This document shows positions 1 through 7,463 of a stretch of DNA of 64,000 nt, in pieces. Within the stretch, counting starts at the first letter, position 1. Each line of letters starts with the position of its first letter. The DNA is from Bacillota bacterium. Its GTDB lineage: Bacteria > Bacillota > Clostridia > Tissierellales > Peptoniphilaceae. The position numbers were made by a program, and so were the translations under genes. The stretch covers positions 1 through 64,000 of the forward strand of contig JAEZWM010000017.1 in assembly GCA_023443025.1 (NCBI GenBank). Reading direction: 5' to 3'. Under the pieces are notes generated by a model, which was not told the origin of the DNA, did no database searches, and saw only the letters and a list, made by a program, of their open reading frames with translations.

Positions 1-130
1 GATAAATCGTCGTATCAAAGCTCATTCATAAGTAGTAAATTAGTAGTAAATTGAGTGGTTTTGACCTTGATAAAGTGTGATAAGTCCAGTTTTTATGCGG
101 ATAACTAGATTTTTATGCTATTTTTAAAAG

Positions 131-167
131 AAAAAAAAGCATAAAGTTTCACACGGAAACCTTATGC
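131..167 (-). terminator. Bidirectional terminator after rplT
   Basis: A 12-bp stem (139-150 pairing with 156-167, one G-U wobble) is followed on the minus strand by eight T (131-138). It begins inside the last codons of rplT and ends the infC-rpmI-rplT unit. On the plus strand the same hairpin is followed by six T inside rplT, so it could also stop a gene entering from the left edge. Confidence 0.85.
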
Positions 168-512
168 ATTTTTTGCAAGTTCTACTAATTTTTTAAATCC
201 TTCCGGATCATGTATAGCCATTTCAGACAATACTTTTCTATTCATTTCGATATTTGCAAGTTTTAGACCATGCATAAATTTGCTGTAACTTAATCCGTTT
301 TGTCTAGCAGCAGCATTGATTCTTGTAATCCATAGTCTTCTGAAATCTCTCTTACGATGTTTACGTCCTATGAACGCATAAGATAAAGATTTAATTACAG
401 CTTGGTTTGCTGTTCTATATAATTTTGATTTTGAACCATAGTAACCTTTAGCTTGTTTTAATACTTTTTTGTGTTTTCTTTTTGTAGCTACACCACGTTT
501 TATTCTTGCCAT
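162..512 (-). CDS. rplT: 50S ribosomal protein L20
   Basis: Ribosomal protein L20, 116 aa, the usual length. It binds 23S rRNA early in large-subunit assembly. The basic N-terminus (MARIKRGVATKRKHKKVLKQ) with its long Arg/Lys-rich helix and the globular C-terminal half are typical of the family. It is the last gene of infC-rpmI-rplT, 20 bp after rpmI. In Firmicutes L20 also represses this operon by binding the mRNA leader, which fits the structured leader upstream of infC here. The terminator overlaps its stop codon. Confidence 0.98.
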   Translation of the reverse strand: MARIKRGVATKRKHKKVLKQAKGYYGSKSKLYRTANQAVIKSLSYAFIGRKHRKRDFRRLWITRINAAARQNGLSYSKFMHGLKLANIEMNRKVLSEMAIHDPEGFKKLVELAKNA

Positions 513-532
513 TTATTTTGCCCCCTTCTACC

Positions 533-727
533 CTATCTTGGAATCATATTATCAATTCTTTTTTGGTCGCCTTTACTTACAAGTGCTGATTTTCTTAAAC
601 TTCTGATTCGCTTAGGTGATTTTTTTCCTGTTATATGGCTTTTGAAAGCATGATATCTTTTTAATTTTCCAGTAGCAGTTCTTTTAAATCTCTTTGCTGA
701 ACCTCTGTGTGTTTTCATTTTTGACAT
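533..727 (-). CDS. rpmI: 50S ribosomal protein L35
   Basis: Ribosomal protein L35, 64 aa, full length. The N-terminal MSKMKTHRGSAKRFKRTATG and the internal Arg/Lys-rich segment are diagnostic. It is a small basic large-subunit protein. It sits between infC (12 bp upstream) and rplT (20 bp downstream) in the conserved translation operon. A GGAGATGAGACT-type ribosome-binding site precedes the ATG. Confidence 0.98.
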   Translation of the reverse strand: MSKMKTHRGSAKRFKRTATGKLKRYHAFKSHITGKKSPKRIRSLRKSALVSKGDQKRIDNMIPR

Positions 728-738
728 AGTCTCATCTC

Positions 739-1251
739 CTATTGCTCAGTGTTAGGGCTCATAAACATAACCATGTTACGACCCTCCATATTAGGTTTTT
801 TATCAACGATACCAGCATCTCCGGTTAGTTCAACAAATTTTTCTAAAACTTGTTTTCCAATTTCTGTATGATGCATTTCTCGTCCTCTAAATCTAACAGA
901 AACTTTAACTCTGTCACCTGATGAGAAGAAATCTTTGGCTTGTCTAGCTTTGACTTCTAAATCATGTGTATCAATATTTGGTGACATCCTTATTTCTTTA
1001 ACGGTTATAACGCTTTGTTTCTTTCTTGCTTCTTTTTCTCTTTTTACGGCTTCGTATTTATACTTGCCATAATCCATTATCTTACAAACTGGTGGTTTAG
1101 CATTTGGAGCAACATTTACCAAATCTAACCTTTTATCCCTAGCCATATCAAGAGCCTTTTGTGTAAGTATAATACCTATCTGTTCTCCGTCAGCACCAAC
1201 TAGTCTGACTTCTTTTACTCTAATGTCTTCATTGATTTGAAGCTCTTTTAT
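739..1251 (-). CDS. infC: Translation initiation factor IF-3 (probable AUA start)
   Basis: IF-3 keeps ribosomal subunits apart and rejects non-canonical start codons and wrong initiator tRNA. The N-domain (INEDIRVKEVRLVGADGEQ), the lysine-rich linker and the C-domain (about residues 85-170) are complete. I place the start at an ATA codon (1249-1251), giving MKELQINEDIR. It lies 7 nt after a perfect GGAGGT (1259-1264). The in-frame TTG at 1266 and GTG at 1260 overlap that site and have no site of their own. The ATG at 1256 is out of frame and stops after two codons. infC genes using AUU-type starts are known to be autoregulated because IF-3 discriminates against them. An AUA start here is an inference; a start at 1266 would add five residues. 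Confidence 0.93.
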   Translation of the reverse strand: MKELQINEDIRVKEVRLVGADGEQIGIILTQKALDMARDKRLDLVNVAPNAKPPVCKIMDYGKYKYEAVKREKEARKKQSVITVKEIRMSPNIDTHDLEVKARQAKDFFSSGDRVKVSVRFRGREMHHTEIGKQVLEKFVELTGDAGIVDKKPNMEGRNMVMFMSPNTEQ

Positions 1252-1266
1252 GTCATACACCTCCAA

Positions 1267-1412
1267 ATAAAAAATAGCAGGTAAAAATACCCGCTAATAA
1301 CCATTGCTAACTAAAGTTAACCATAATTAAAATTTAAACCCGACGACAAAATCATCCAGGTGAGAAGCGGATACTTCTACTTAGTAAAATATCAGGCTCA
1401 TTCCCGATAACA
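1267..1412 (-). promoter_or_regulatory. L20/IF3-type leader with attenuator before infC
   Basis: The untranslated leader is about 150 nt and holds several hairpins: 1391-1409, a short one around 1363-1378, and a longer one around 1339-1360. Just before the infC ribosome-binding site there is an intrinsic terminator (stem 1276-1283/1288-1295, then a T-rich run at 1267-1275). This layout matches the L20 leader of Firmicutes, where L20 binding favours termination. I have not modelled the alternative antiterminator fold. Confidence 0.75.
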
Positions 1413-1419
1413 CTACTGT

Positions 1420-1448
1420 AGTATACAGCATATTAAGTATAATGTCAA
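1420..1448 (-). promoter_or_regulatory. Promoter of infC-rpmI-rplT
   Basis: TTGACA (1443-1448), a 17-bp spacer and TATACT (1420-1425): a near-consensus housekeeping promoter just after the stop codon of the transporter ATPase gene. Predicted transcription start is near 1413. Confidence 0.85.
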
Positions 1449-1460
1449 ATATTTTTTTCT

Positions 1461-2189
1461 CTAAAACTCTAGAACTTTTGAAATAAAATCTTGGGTTCTT
1501 TCGTTTTTTGGATTTTCAAATATTTCTTTAGGACTTCCTTGTTCGGTAATTGATCCGTCAGACATAAAAATCACTCTGTCTGCTACCTGTTTTGCAAAAG
1601 CCATTTCGTGAGTGACGACAACCATTGTCATACCATCATGTGCTAAATCCTTCATTACATTTAGGACCTCTCCAACCATTTCAGGATCTAATGCTGAAGT
1701 GACTTCATCAAACAACATCAGCTCAGGATCCATAGCTAGTGATCTAGCGATTGCAATTCTCTGTTTCTGACCTCCGGATAGTTGATGGGGATACATATTA
1801 ATCTTATCAAGTAAGTCCATCCTTGCAAGTAGTTCTTCAGCTTTTTTATTAGCAACATATTTGTCCATTTTCCCTGTTAGAATCGGCGCTAACGAAATAT
1901 TCTCTAATACTGTTTTATGTGGAAAAAGATGAAAATGCTGAAAAACCATCCCTATTCTCTGTCTCACTTCGTCTATATTTGTCGTCCTATCACCAAGTTT
2001 AATTCCCTTAAAATACACATCACCGGATGTCGGTTTCTCGAGATAATTAATACATCTTAAAAGCGTTGACTTACCTGAACCTGATGGCCCTATTAGACCT
2101 ACTACTTCTTTATCATTAATATCCAGATTTATATTTTTTAAGACTTGTTTTTCGCCAAAGCTTTTATTCACATCAATAATTTTAATCAT
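1461..2189 (-). CDS. Polar/cationic amino-acid ABC transporter, ATP-binding protein
   Basis: ATPase of a polar-amino-acid importer (GlnQ/ArtM/HisP type), 242 aa, the usual length. Walker A GPSGSGKST lies at residues 34-42, followed by the Q-loop (MVFQHFHLFPH), the signature LSGGQ, Walker B (LMLFDE) and the H-loop (VVTHEM). I chose the ATG at 2189 because it lies about 11 nt from AAAGGAG. The in-frame TTG at 2198 would leave only 2 nt. It overlaps the permease gene by 8 bp, implying translational coupling. The substrate is inferred from the T-box upstream of the operon (lysine or arginine), not from this protein. The infC promoter follows its stop codon directly. Confidence 0.93.
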   Translation of the reverse strand: MIKIIDVNKSFGEKQVLKNINLDINDKEVVGLIGPSGSGKSTLLRCINYLEKPTSGDVYFKGIKLGDRTTNIDEVRQRIGMVFQHFHLFPHKTVLENISLAPILTGKMDKYVANKKAEELLARMDLLDKINMYPHQLSGGQKQRIAIARSLAMDPELMLFDEVTSALDPEMVGEVLNVMKDLAHDGMTMVVVTHEMAFAKQVADRVIFMSDGSITEQGSPKEIFENPKNERTQDFISKVLEF

Positions 2190-2832
2190 TGCGGGCAAGT
2201 CTCCTTTCGATTATTCCTATTAGATTAGACATCGTAAAAGTCATTAAGAAATAGAATATAGTAGCCCATACAAGTGGCGTTACTCCTTGGTAAGTATTAG
2301 CTTGAACTTTTTTTGTCCCAAACATCAATTCAGCTACTCCAATTGTAGATGCAATCGAAGTTTCTTTTATAAGAGTTACAAACTCATTTCCAAGGGCAGG
2401 TAATATATTTTTGACTGCTTGAGGAATTATTATTGTCCTCATGGTTTGTCTTTCCGTGAGGCCTAAACTCCTACCGGCTTCCATTTGTCCCTTATCAATT
2501 GACTGGATTCCCGATCTAATAATCTCAGATACATAGGCAGCACTATTAAGTGATACAGCTACTAGTCCTGCAGTGAAAGCATTTACCTCAACTTTCAATA
2601 AGTCTGGGATTGCAAAATAAACAAGAAGTATTTGTACCATTATAGGTGTTCCTCTTATTAGCTCCACGTATGCCTTAGAAATAATATTTAAAAATCGGTT
2701 TTTAGAAACCCTCATCAAACTGATAAATAATCCTAATAAAGTTCCGATTATCAATGATATGAATGATATTAAAAGGGTGTTTTTGATACCGACTATATAA
2801 TAATACCTATTGTTAATTAATAATTCAAGCAT
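2182..2832 (-). CDS. Polar/cationic amino-acid ABC transporter, permease
   Basis: Integral membrane permease of the His/Glu/Gln/Arg family, 216 aa, with about five membrane helices. Conserved features are the N-terminal GIKNTLLISF, the ELIRGTPIMVQ segment and the EAA loop (EAGRSLGLTERQTMRTIIIPQA), which docks on the ATPase. In this family one permease gene usually forms a homodimer. A GGAGG site lies 5 nt before the ATG. The gene is 56 bp downstream of the binding-protein gene, and a stable hairpin fills that gap. Confidence 0.93.
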   Translation of the reverse strand: MLELLINNRYYYIVGIKNTLLISFISLIIGTLLGLFISLMRVSKNRFLNIISKAYVELIRGTPIMVQILLVYFAIPDLLKVEVNAFTAGLVAVSLNSAAYVSEIIRSGIQSIDKGQMEAGRSLGLTERQTMRTIIIPQAVKNILPALGNEFVTLIKETSIASTIGVAELMFGTKKVQANTYQGVTPLVWATIFYFLMTFTMSNLIGIIERRLARND

Positions 2833-2858
2833 GTTTCCTCCAACTGGTTAAATCATTT

Positions 2859-2880
2859 AAGGGAGCTATTGTGCTCCCTT
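2859..2880 (-). other. mRNA hairpin between binding protein and permease genes
   Basis: A perfect 8-bp stem (2859-2866/2873-2880) with a 6-nt loop starts 8 nt after the binding-protein stop codon. No T tract follows, so a classic terminator is unlikely. Such hairpins commonly protect the upstream mRNA, giving more binding protein than membrane components. Confidence 0.6.
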
Positions 2881-2888
2881 TAACTCTT

Positions 2889-3812
2889 CTATTGATTATA
2901 TTTTTCGTTAATTTCGTTTGCTTCAATAATCCATTTATCTATTAGTTTTTGTTCAAGTGCTTTTTCAATAATCTCATTTATAATCTCTGTTAAATTATCA
3001 TTCCCTTTTTTCAAGGCAACTGCAGTACCTTCCGATTCGTCTCCCCATTCTATTCCATCTACAACTACAAGATCATTGTTTACTTTGGCATAGGATTCAG
3101 CAACAGGTTTTTCCATAATAACACCATCTATTTTCCCAGTACTAAGTTCCAGAATTAGGTTTGTAATAAGCGGTAGAGTTTTTAGTTCCACTTCTTCAAG
3201 CTTTTCTCCAATACCTTCTTGAACAGTTCCAATTTGGGCTCCTAGATGCTTACCTTTAAGGTCCTCAATAGACTTGATCTCTTCAGCTTTTTCTTTAGTA
3301 GTTATAATTCCATGAGTTGCATTATAATAAACTTTACTGAAATTAGCTTCTCTTTCAGGATCCGGATTCATTCCCGCAATAACCATGTCGAGTTTACCTA
3401 CTTCAAGACCTATTAATAGACTTTCAAAAGGCATGTCCACGATTTCAAGCTCTACTTGTAATTCTTGAGCAATGTATTTAGCCAATTCAATATCAAAGCC
3501 TACAATTTCTTCTTTACCATCTATTAAGGCAGTAAATTCGTATGGTGGATAATCAGCGGATGTCCCAAGGACTATTTTACCCTTTTCTTGAATTTGCTTT
3601 AATGTCTCATCTACGCTTGAATCGGTAACGGAAGGTTTCTCAGCCTTTTCATTTTCATCTTCCTCTTTTACTTCTTCTTTTACAGGTGTTTCTTCTGCTT
3701 TCTTTTCTTCGACACTTGTACCTTCTTGGACTTTCTTTTCCTCATTTTGGCCACATGCAGTAAAAACAAAAACAAAAGCAACTAACAATACTAACAAATT
3801 AAACTTCTTCAT
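2889..3812 (-). CDS. Amino-acid ABC transporter substrate-binding lipoprotein
   Basis: Extracellular solute-binding protein of family 3, 307 aa, anchored as a lipoprotein. The N-terminus MKKFNLLVLLVAFVFVFTAC is a type II signal with Cys20 as the lipid site. A Glu/Lys-rich flexible linker (about residues 23-70) follows, then the two-lobed domain with GTSADYPPYEF, VGFDIELAKYIAQEL, LDMVIAGMNPDPER and IDGVIMEKPVAESY. The start at 3812 has AGGAGG 6 nt upstream. An in-frame extension to 3896 would run back through the T-box and is not real. The binding residues do not let me separate lysine from arginine. The T-box leader lies directly upstream. Confidence 0.93.
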   Translation of the reverse strand: MKKFNLLVLLVAFVFVFTACGQNEEKKVQEGTSVEEKKAEETPVKEEVKEEDENEKAEKPSVTDSSVDETLKQIQEKGKIVLGTSADYPPYEFTALIDGKEEIVGFDIELAKYIAQELQVELEIVDMPFESLLIGLEVGKLDMVIAGMNPDPEREANFSKVYYNATHGIITTKEKAEEIKSIEDLKGKHLGAQIGTVQEGIGEKLEEVELKTLPLITNLILELSTGKIDGVIMEKPVAESYAKVNNDLVVVDGIEWGDESEGTAVALKKGNDNLTEIINEIIEKALEQKLIDKWIIEANEINEKYNQ

Positions 3813-3828
3813 ATTTCTCCTCCTAAAA

Positions 3829-4061
3829 ATAAAAAAACTCGCCTCTAACAAGAGACGAGATTGCCCGCGGTGCCACTCTATTTGGTCATAGACCAACTCA
3901 ACCGATTAACGTATCGTAAAACGTGTTGAGATACTCGCAAATGCTTTGTCTCAACCTCCTCAATAGCTCTTTTTCAACACTATGCTATTTACTGTCTCAC
4001 ACCATCTACAGCTCGCTGAAAATATATAGGGTTTACTTTTCTACATCAAAGGATTTAATTA
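3829..4061 (-). promoter_or_regulatory. T-box riboswitch controlling the amino-acid transporter (Lys or Arg)
   Basis: A complete T-box leader. Stem I has a kink-turn (TTTGATG opposite ATTGAGG), an AGTA/GAA S-turn and a distal GGTGTGA loop. Stem III (TTGAGA...TCTCAA) follows, then the T-box AGAGTGGCACCGCG (3866-3879), and an intrinsic terminator (3838-3846/3851-3859, seven T at 3831-3837). After the S-turn GAA (3973-3975) comes AAAGAG before the lower helix. Spacing from the S-turn gives AAG (Lys, 3969-3971); spacing from the helix gives AGA (Arg, 3968-3970). The variable base of TGGC predicts a tRNA with G73, which I recall as commoner for tRNA-Arg than tRNA-Lys in Firmicutes. Confidence 0.9.
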
Positions 4062-4066
4062 ATATT

Positions 4067-4094
4067 ATTATAATTGTTTTGGCACTTTTGTCAA
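4067..4094 (-). promoter_or_regulatory. Promoter of the T-box/transporter operon
   Basis: TTGACA (4089-4094), 16-bp spacer, TATAAT (4067-4072). Both hexamers match consensus. Transcription would start near 4060, at the 5' edge of T-box stem I. Confidence 0.8.
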
Positions 4095-4120
4095 GAAAAT
4101 TTATATGATTTAAAAAACTA

Positions 4121-4747
4121 TTAAACCATTAGTTCTGCGAAATACGGATTAATCTGTTTTTCAGTTTCTATAGTAGATGCAGTTCCATGCCCAGGAAATA
4201 TTTCAATTGAATCGTCCATTAATAGAATCTTATTCTTTATAGATTGCATTATATCATCATAGTTACCGGTTGGAAGATCACTTCTACCTATGCTTCCTCT
4301 AAATACGGTATCTCCTGTTATCAGTTTATCACCTATTAGAAAACAACAACTTCCGGCCGTATGTCCAGGTGTGTGAATAACTTTAATATTAAACTCATCA
4401 CATATACTCTCGCCATCTAAAAAAGTAATATCTGCATTAACTGATACGGGATTTATTGGCATACGAGCACTCATGTTCATCTCAGGATCTGAAAGCAGTT
4501 CAACTTCATCCTCATGAACTAGAACTGGTATTTCGTATTTTTCTTTCAATTCATTCACCGCTGCTATATGATCTCCATGCCCATGGGTTAAGAGTATATA
4601 TTTAGGAATGATTTCCTTTTCATCGATATTTTTAACAATATCCTTGAAATCTCCACCCGGATCAATTATGATTGCTTCACGTCTATTATTTATTACAAAA
4701 AAACAATTCGCTGCGTAGACACCGGCCATCATTCTAAAAATTTCCAT
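4121..4747 (-). CDS. MBL-fold metallohydrolase (glyoxalase II-like)
   Basis: Metallo-beta-lactamase-fold hydrolase of the small YcbL/GloB-like group, 208 aa. The dinuclear metal site is visible as THGHGDH (residues 54-60), HTPGHTAGS, GDTVFRGSIGR and a C-terminal FPGHGTAS. The substrate is unknown; hydroxyacylglutathione-type thioester hydrolysis is the family default but unproven. It follows dtd by 36 bp at the end of the relA-dtd unit, a neighbourhood common in clostridia. A GTGGGG site lies 5 nt before the ATG. I see no terminator between it and the next promoter. Confidence 0.88.
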   Translation of the reverse strand: MEIFRMMAGVYAANCFFVINNRREAIIIDPGGDFKDIVKNIDEKEIIPKYILLTHGHGDHIAAVNELKEKYEIPVLVHEDEVELLSDPEMNMSARMPINPVSVNADITFLDGESICDEFNIKVIHTPGHTAGSCCFLIGDKLITGDTVFRGSIGRSDLPTGNYDDIMQSIKNKILLMDDSIEIFPGHGTASTIETEKQINPYFAELMV

Positions 4748-4783
4748 TAGTTCCCCACTTCCTTCCTAGCTTTATACAAATTT

Positions 4784-5233
4784 TCAATAAACTTTATTAC
4801 TATCTATCTGTATGGTTACAGGTCCATCATTAATCAGTTCAACTTGCATATCGGCACCAAACTCTCCTGTCTTAACATCAAAACCTCTATTTTTTATCTC
4901 TTCTATAAAATTTAAATACATGTTTTCAGCAAAATCTCCACCGGCAGATTCTGTAAATGAAGGTCTTTTACCTCTTCTAACATCACCATATAGAGTAAAC
5001 TGAGATACTACAAGAATCTCACCTTTTACATCCTCAAGTGACAGATTCATCTTTCCTTCATTGTCTTCGAAAATCCTTAAACCCACAGTTTTATCAGCTA
5101 TATACTCCATATCTTTAACGGTATCTCCATGTGTGATACCGACAAAAACAAGTAATCCTTGGCCTATTTCAGATACCACTATGTTGTTTATTGACACTGA
5201 TGCTCTTTTTACTTTTTGAATTAATGCTCTCAT
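4784..5233 (-). CDS. dtd: D-aminoacyl-tRNA deacylase
   Basis: DTD hydrolyses D-amino acids (and glycine mischarged on tRNA-Ala) from tRNA, preventing their entry into protein. Full length at 149 aa. The two signature motifs are present: SQFTLYGD (residues 77-84) and the cross-subunit Gly-Pro loop NDGPVT (135-140). The gene begins 1 nt after the relA/spoT stop codon and its ribosome-binding site lies within the end of that gene. The relA-dtd pairing is widespread in Firmicutes. Confidence 0.97.
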   Translation of the reverse strand: MRALIQKVKRASVSINNIVVSEIGQGLLVFVGITHGDTVKDMEYIADKTVGLRIFEDNEGKMNLSLEDVKGEILVVSQFTLYGDVRRGKRPSFTESAGGDFAENMYLNFIEEIKNRGFDVKTGEFGADMQVELINDGPVTIQIDSNKVY

Positions 5234-5234
5234 A

Positions 5235-7400
5235 TCACTGCGCCTTTACTCTAAATATTTTAACCGTATCTTCAATTGACATGACTTTCTTAAATAGTTC
5301 GTCGATTTGTTCTTTTTGTTTTATTTCAATTAACAGATCTATTAAAAATGTTTTATCCTTGTTAATATGAGCACTTAAACTTGTAATGTTAAGCCCCATA
5401 TCTTGAATGATTTTAGATATATTAGCTAAATATCCCACTCTGTCATAAGCAAGTATATTAATATGAACATTGAAGAAGCTTTCTTTGCTGGCATCCCATT
5501 CAACCGGTATAACTCTATCTATGTCGATTTCGGTCATATTCGGACAATCGGTTCTATGAATTGATACTCCTCTTCCTCGAGTAATATAGCCCAATATTTC
5601 ATCACCTGGAACAGGATTACAGCATTTTGCAAATTTTACTTCTAAATTGTCTACTCCTTCGAATCTTACACCTTGAGCCGATTTTGATTTATGTTTACTC
5701 TCTCTTTGAATGTTAACATCTTCAAGACTCTCATCTACTTTATAGTATTCTTTATGGAGCTCTTTTAGTTTAGGTAAAATCTGCGTTAGCGGTGTGCTAC
5801 CATATCCAATGGATGCAAATAAATCATCCAAATTATTAAAACTTAGTTTTTTACCAATAGTCTGCAGCCATTCATCTTTAAGAATTTCATTGAAATTATA
5901 TCCCTGTCTTTTAACTTCTTTTTCTAGTGCATCTCTACCTTTGATAATATTTTCATCTTTTTGAGCTTTCTTAAACCATTGTCTTATCTTATTTCTAGCT
6001 TGTGAACTCTTAACTATTTTTAGCCAGTCTTTACTTGGTCCAGATGAATTTGGAGATGTTAAAATTTCAATTATATTTCCATTTTTTAACTTAGTATTGA
6101 TAGGCACTATCCTACCATCAATTTTCGCACCTACGCAATGGTTTCCAACTGCAGAGTGAACTCTATACGCAAAGTCAATCGGAGTTGATCCTGCCGGTAG
6201 ACTTATTACATCACCTTTTGGTGAGAAAACATACACTTCATCAGAGAAAAAGTCCCCTTTTAGGGTTTCCATAAACTCTTTTGAATCAGTCAAATCCTTT
6301 TGCCAATCCATAAGTAGTCTGAGCCATTGTAATTTTTCATCGAAAGCATCCTTCTTCCGTCCACCTTCTTTATACTTCCAATGCGCAGCAATACCATACT
6401 CTGCTGTCTTATGCATATCCCAAGTTCTTATCTGTACTTCAAAAAGTTCTCCTTTAGGACCAAGCACCGTTGTATGAAGAGACTGATACATATTTGCTTT
6501 AGGCATGGCTATATAATCTTTAAATCTACCTTGGATTGGTTTCCAAAGTGAGTGTGCAACTCCTAAAACTGAGTAACAGTCTTTAACCGTATTAACTATT
6601 ACCCTGACGGCAGTTAAATCAAAAATTTGATCAAAGGTTTTGCCTTGTTTTTTTATTTTATTATAAATGCTGTAAATATTTTTTGGTCTGCCTGTAATGT
6701 CAGCATCGAAACCCAGCTCTTCTATATTCTCTTTTAGAATCTCTATAATTGAGGCTATATAATCCTCTCGTTCTGCTCGTTTCATGTTAATTAATTCAAC
6801 GAGTTCATAATATGTTTCAGGTTCAAGATATCTAAGACTTAAATCTTCTAATTCCCATTTGATTGTACTAATCCCTAGTCTGTGAGCAAGAGGAGCATAG
6901 ATTTCTATAGTTTCAGTAGCTTTTTCAAACTGCTTAGCCTTTGTCATATACTCAAGCGTTCTCATATTATGGAGCCTGTCCGCTAGTTTTATAATTATGA
7001 CTCTTATATCGTTGGCCATAGCCATGACCATTTTTCTGATGTTTTCAGCTTGAGATTCTTGTTTAGATTTAAATTTTAATCTTTTAAGTTTTGTAACACC
7101 ATCAACCAGTACGGCAATTTCATTACTAAACTCTCTCTCAACATCCTCGAAAGTAATGTCGGTATCCTCTATGATATCATGCATCATGGCAGCAATGATT
7201 GTGGCTTCATCCATGTTCAAACCTATAATAATTAATGCAACATTAATAGGGTGAATAAAATACTCTTCACCGGAATTTCTAAACTGACCTTCATGAGCAT
7301 TTTTTGTAAAGTAGTATGCTTTTTTAATTAACTCAGGATCATGTTCTATAGAATTTTTCTTCATTTCGTATAATAAATTTTCAAGTGAGATTTTATCCAT
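5235..7400 (-). CDS. relA: Bifunctional (p)ppGpp synthetase/hydrolase RelA/SpoT
   Basis: Long Rel protein, 721 aa, full length. Order of domains: HD hydrolase (His36, His50 and His74-Asp75 in AMMHDIIEDT), the synthetase domain with GRFKDYIAMPKANMYQSLHT and the EVQIRT motif, TGS (VYVFSPKGDVISLPAGSTPIDF), a helical/zinc-finger region with the CCNP motif, and a C-terminal ACT domain. Both catalytic halves keep their key residues, so it should make and degrade the alarmone. A GGGGGTGG site precedes the ATG. It lies between recJ and dtd. The apt gene often found between recJ and relA is missing here. Confidence 0.97.
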   Translation of the reverse strand: MDKISLENLLYEMKKNSIEHDPELIKKAYYFTKNAHEGQFRNSGEEYFIHPINVALIIIGLNMDEATIIAAMMHDIIEDTDITFEDVEREFSNEIAVLVDGVTKLKRLKFKSKQESQAENIRKMVMAMANDIRVIIIKLADRLHNMRTLEYMTKAKQFEKATETIEIYAPLAHRLGISTIKWELEDLSLRYLEPETYYELVELINMKRAEREDYIASIIEILKENIEELGFDADITGRPKNIYSIYNKIKKQGKTFDQIFDLTAVRVIVNTVKDCYSVLGVAHSLWKPIQGRFKDYIAMPKANMYQSLHTTVLGPKGELFEVQIRTWDMHKTAEYGIAAHWKYKEGGRKKDAFDEKLQWLRLLMDWQKDLTDSKEFMETLKGDFFSDEVYVFSPKGDVISLPAGSTPIDFAYRVHSAVGNHCVGAKIDGRIVPINTKLKNGNIIEILTSPNSSGPSKDWLKIVKSSQARNKIRQWFKKAQKDENIIKGRDALEKEVKRQGYNFNEILKDEWLQTIGKKLSFNNLDDLFASIGYGSTPLTQILPKLKELHKEYYKVDESLEDVNIQRESKHKSKSAQGVRFEGVDNLEVKFAKCCNPVPGDEILGYITRGRGVSIHRTDCPNMTEIDIDRVIPVEWDASKESFFNVHINILAYDRVGYLANISKIIQDMGLNITSLSAHINKDKTFLIDLLIEIKQKEQIDELFKKVMSIEDTVKIFRVKAQ

Positions 7401-7463
7401 TTTACCACCCCCTAATTAAAATTACTTCTTAATATTCGATTATACCAAAAAATTAAAACTATT

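Noticed and set aside
3812..3896. N-terminal extension of the binding lipoprotein to 3896
   Set aside because: It would translate the T-box antiterminator; the signal peptide with lipobox starts at 3812 behind AGGAGG.
3966..3975. Glutamate specifier (GAA or GAG) in the transporter T-box
   Set aside because: GAA fits the S-turn conserved in both T-boxes and GAG is followed by C rather than a purine and abuts the helix; Lys or Arg readings fit better.
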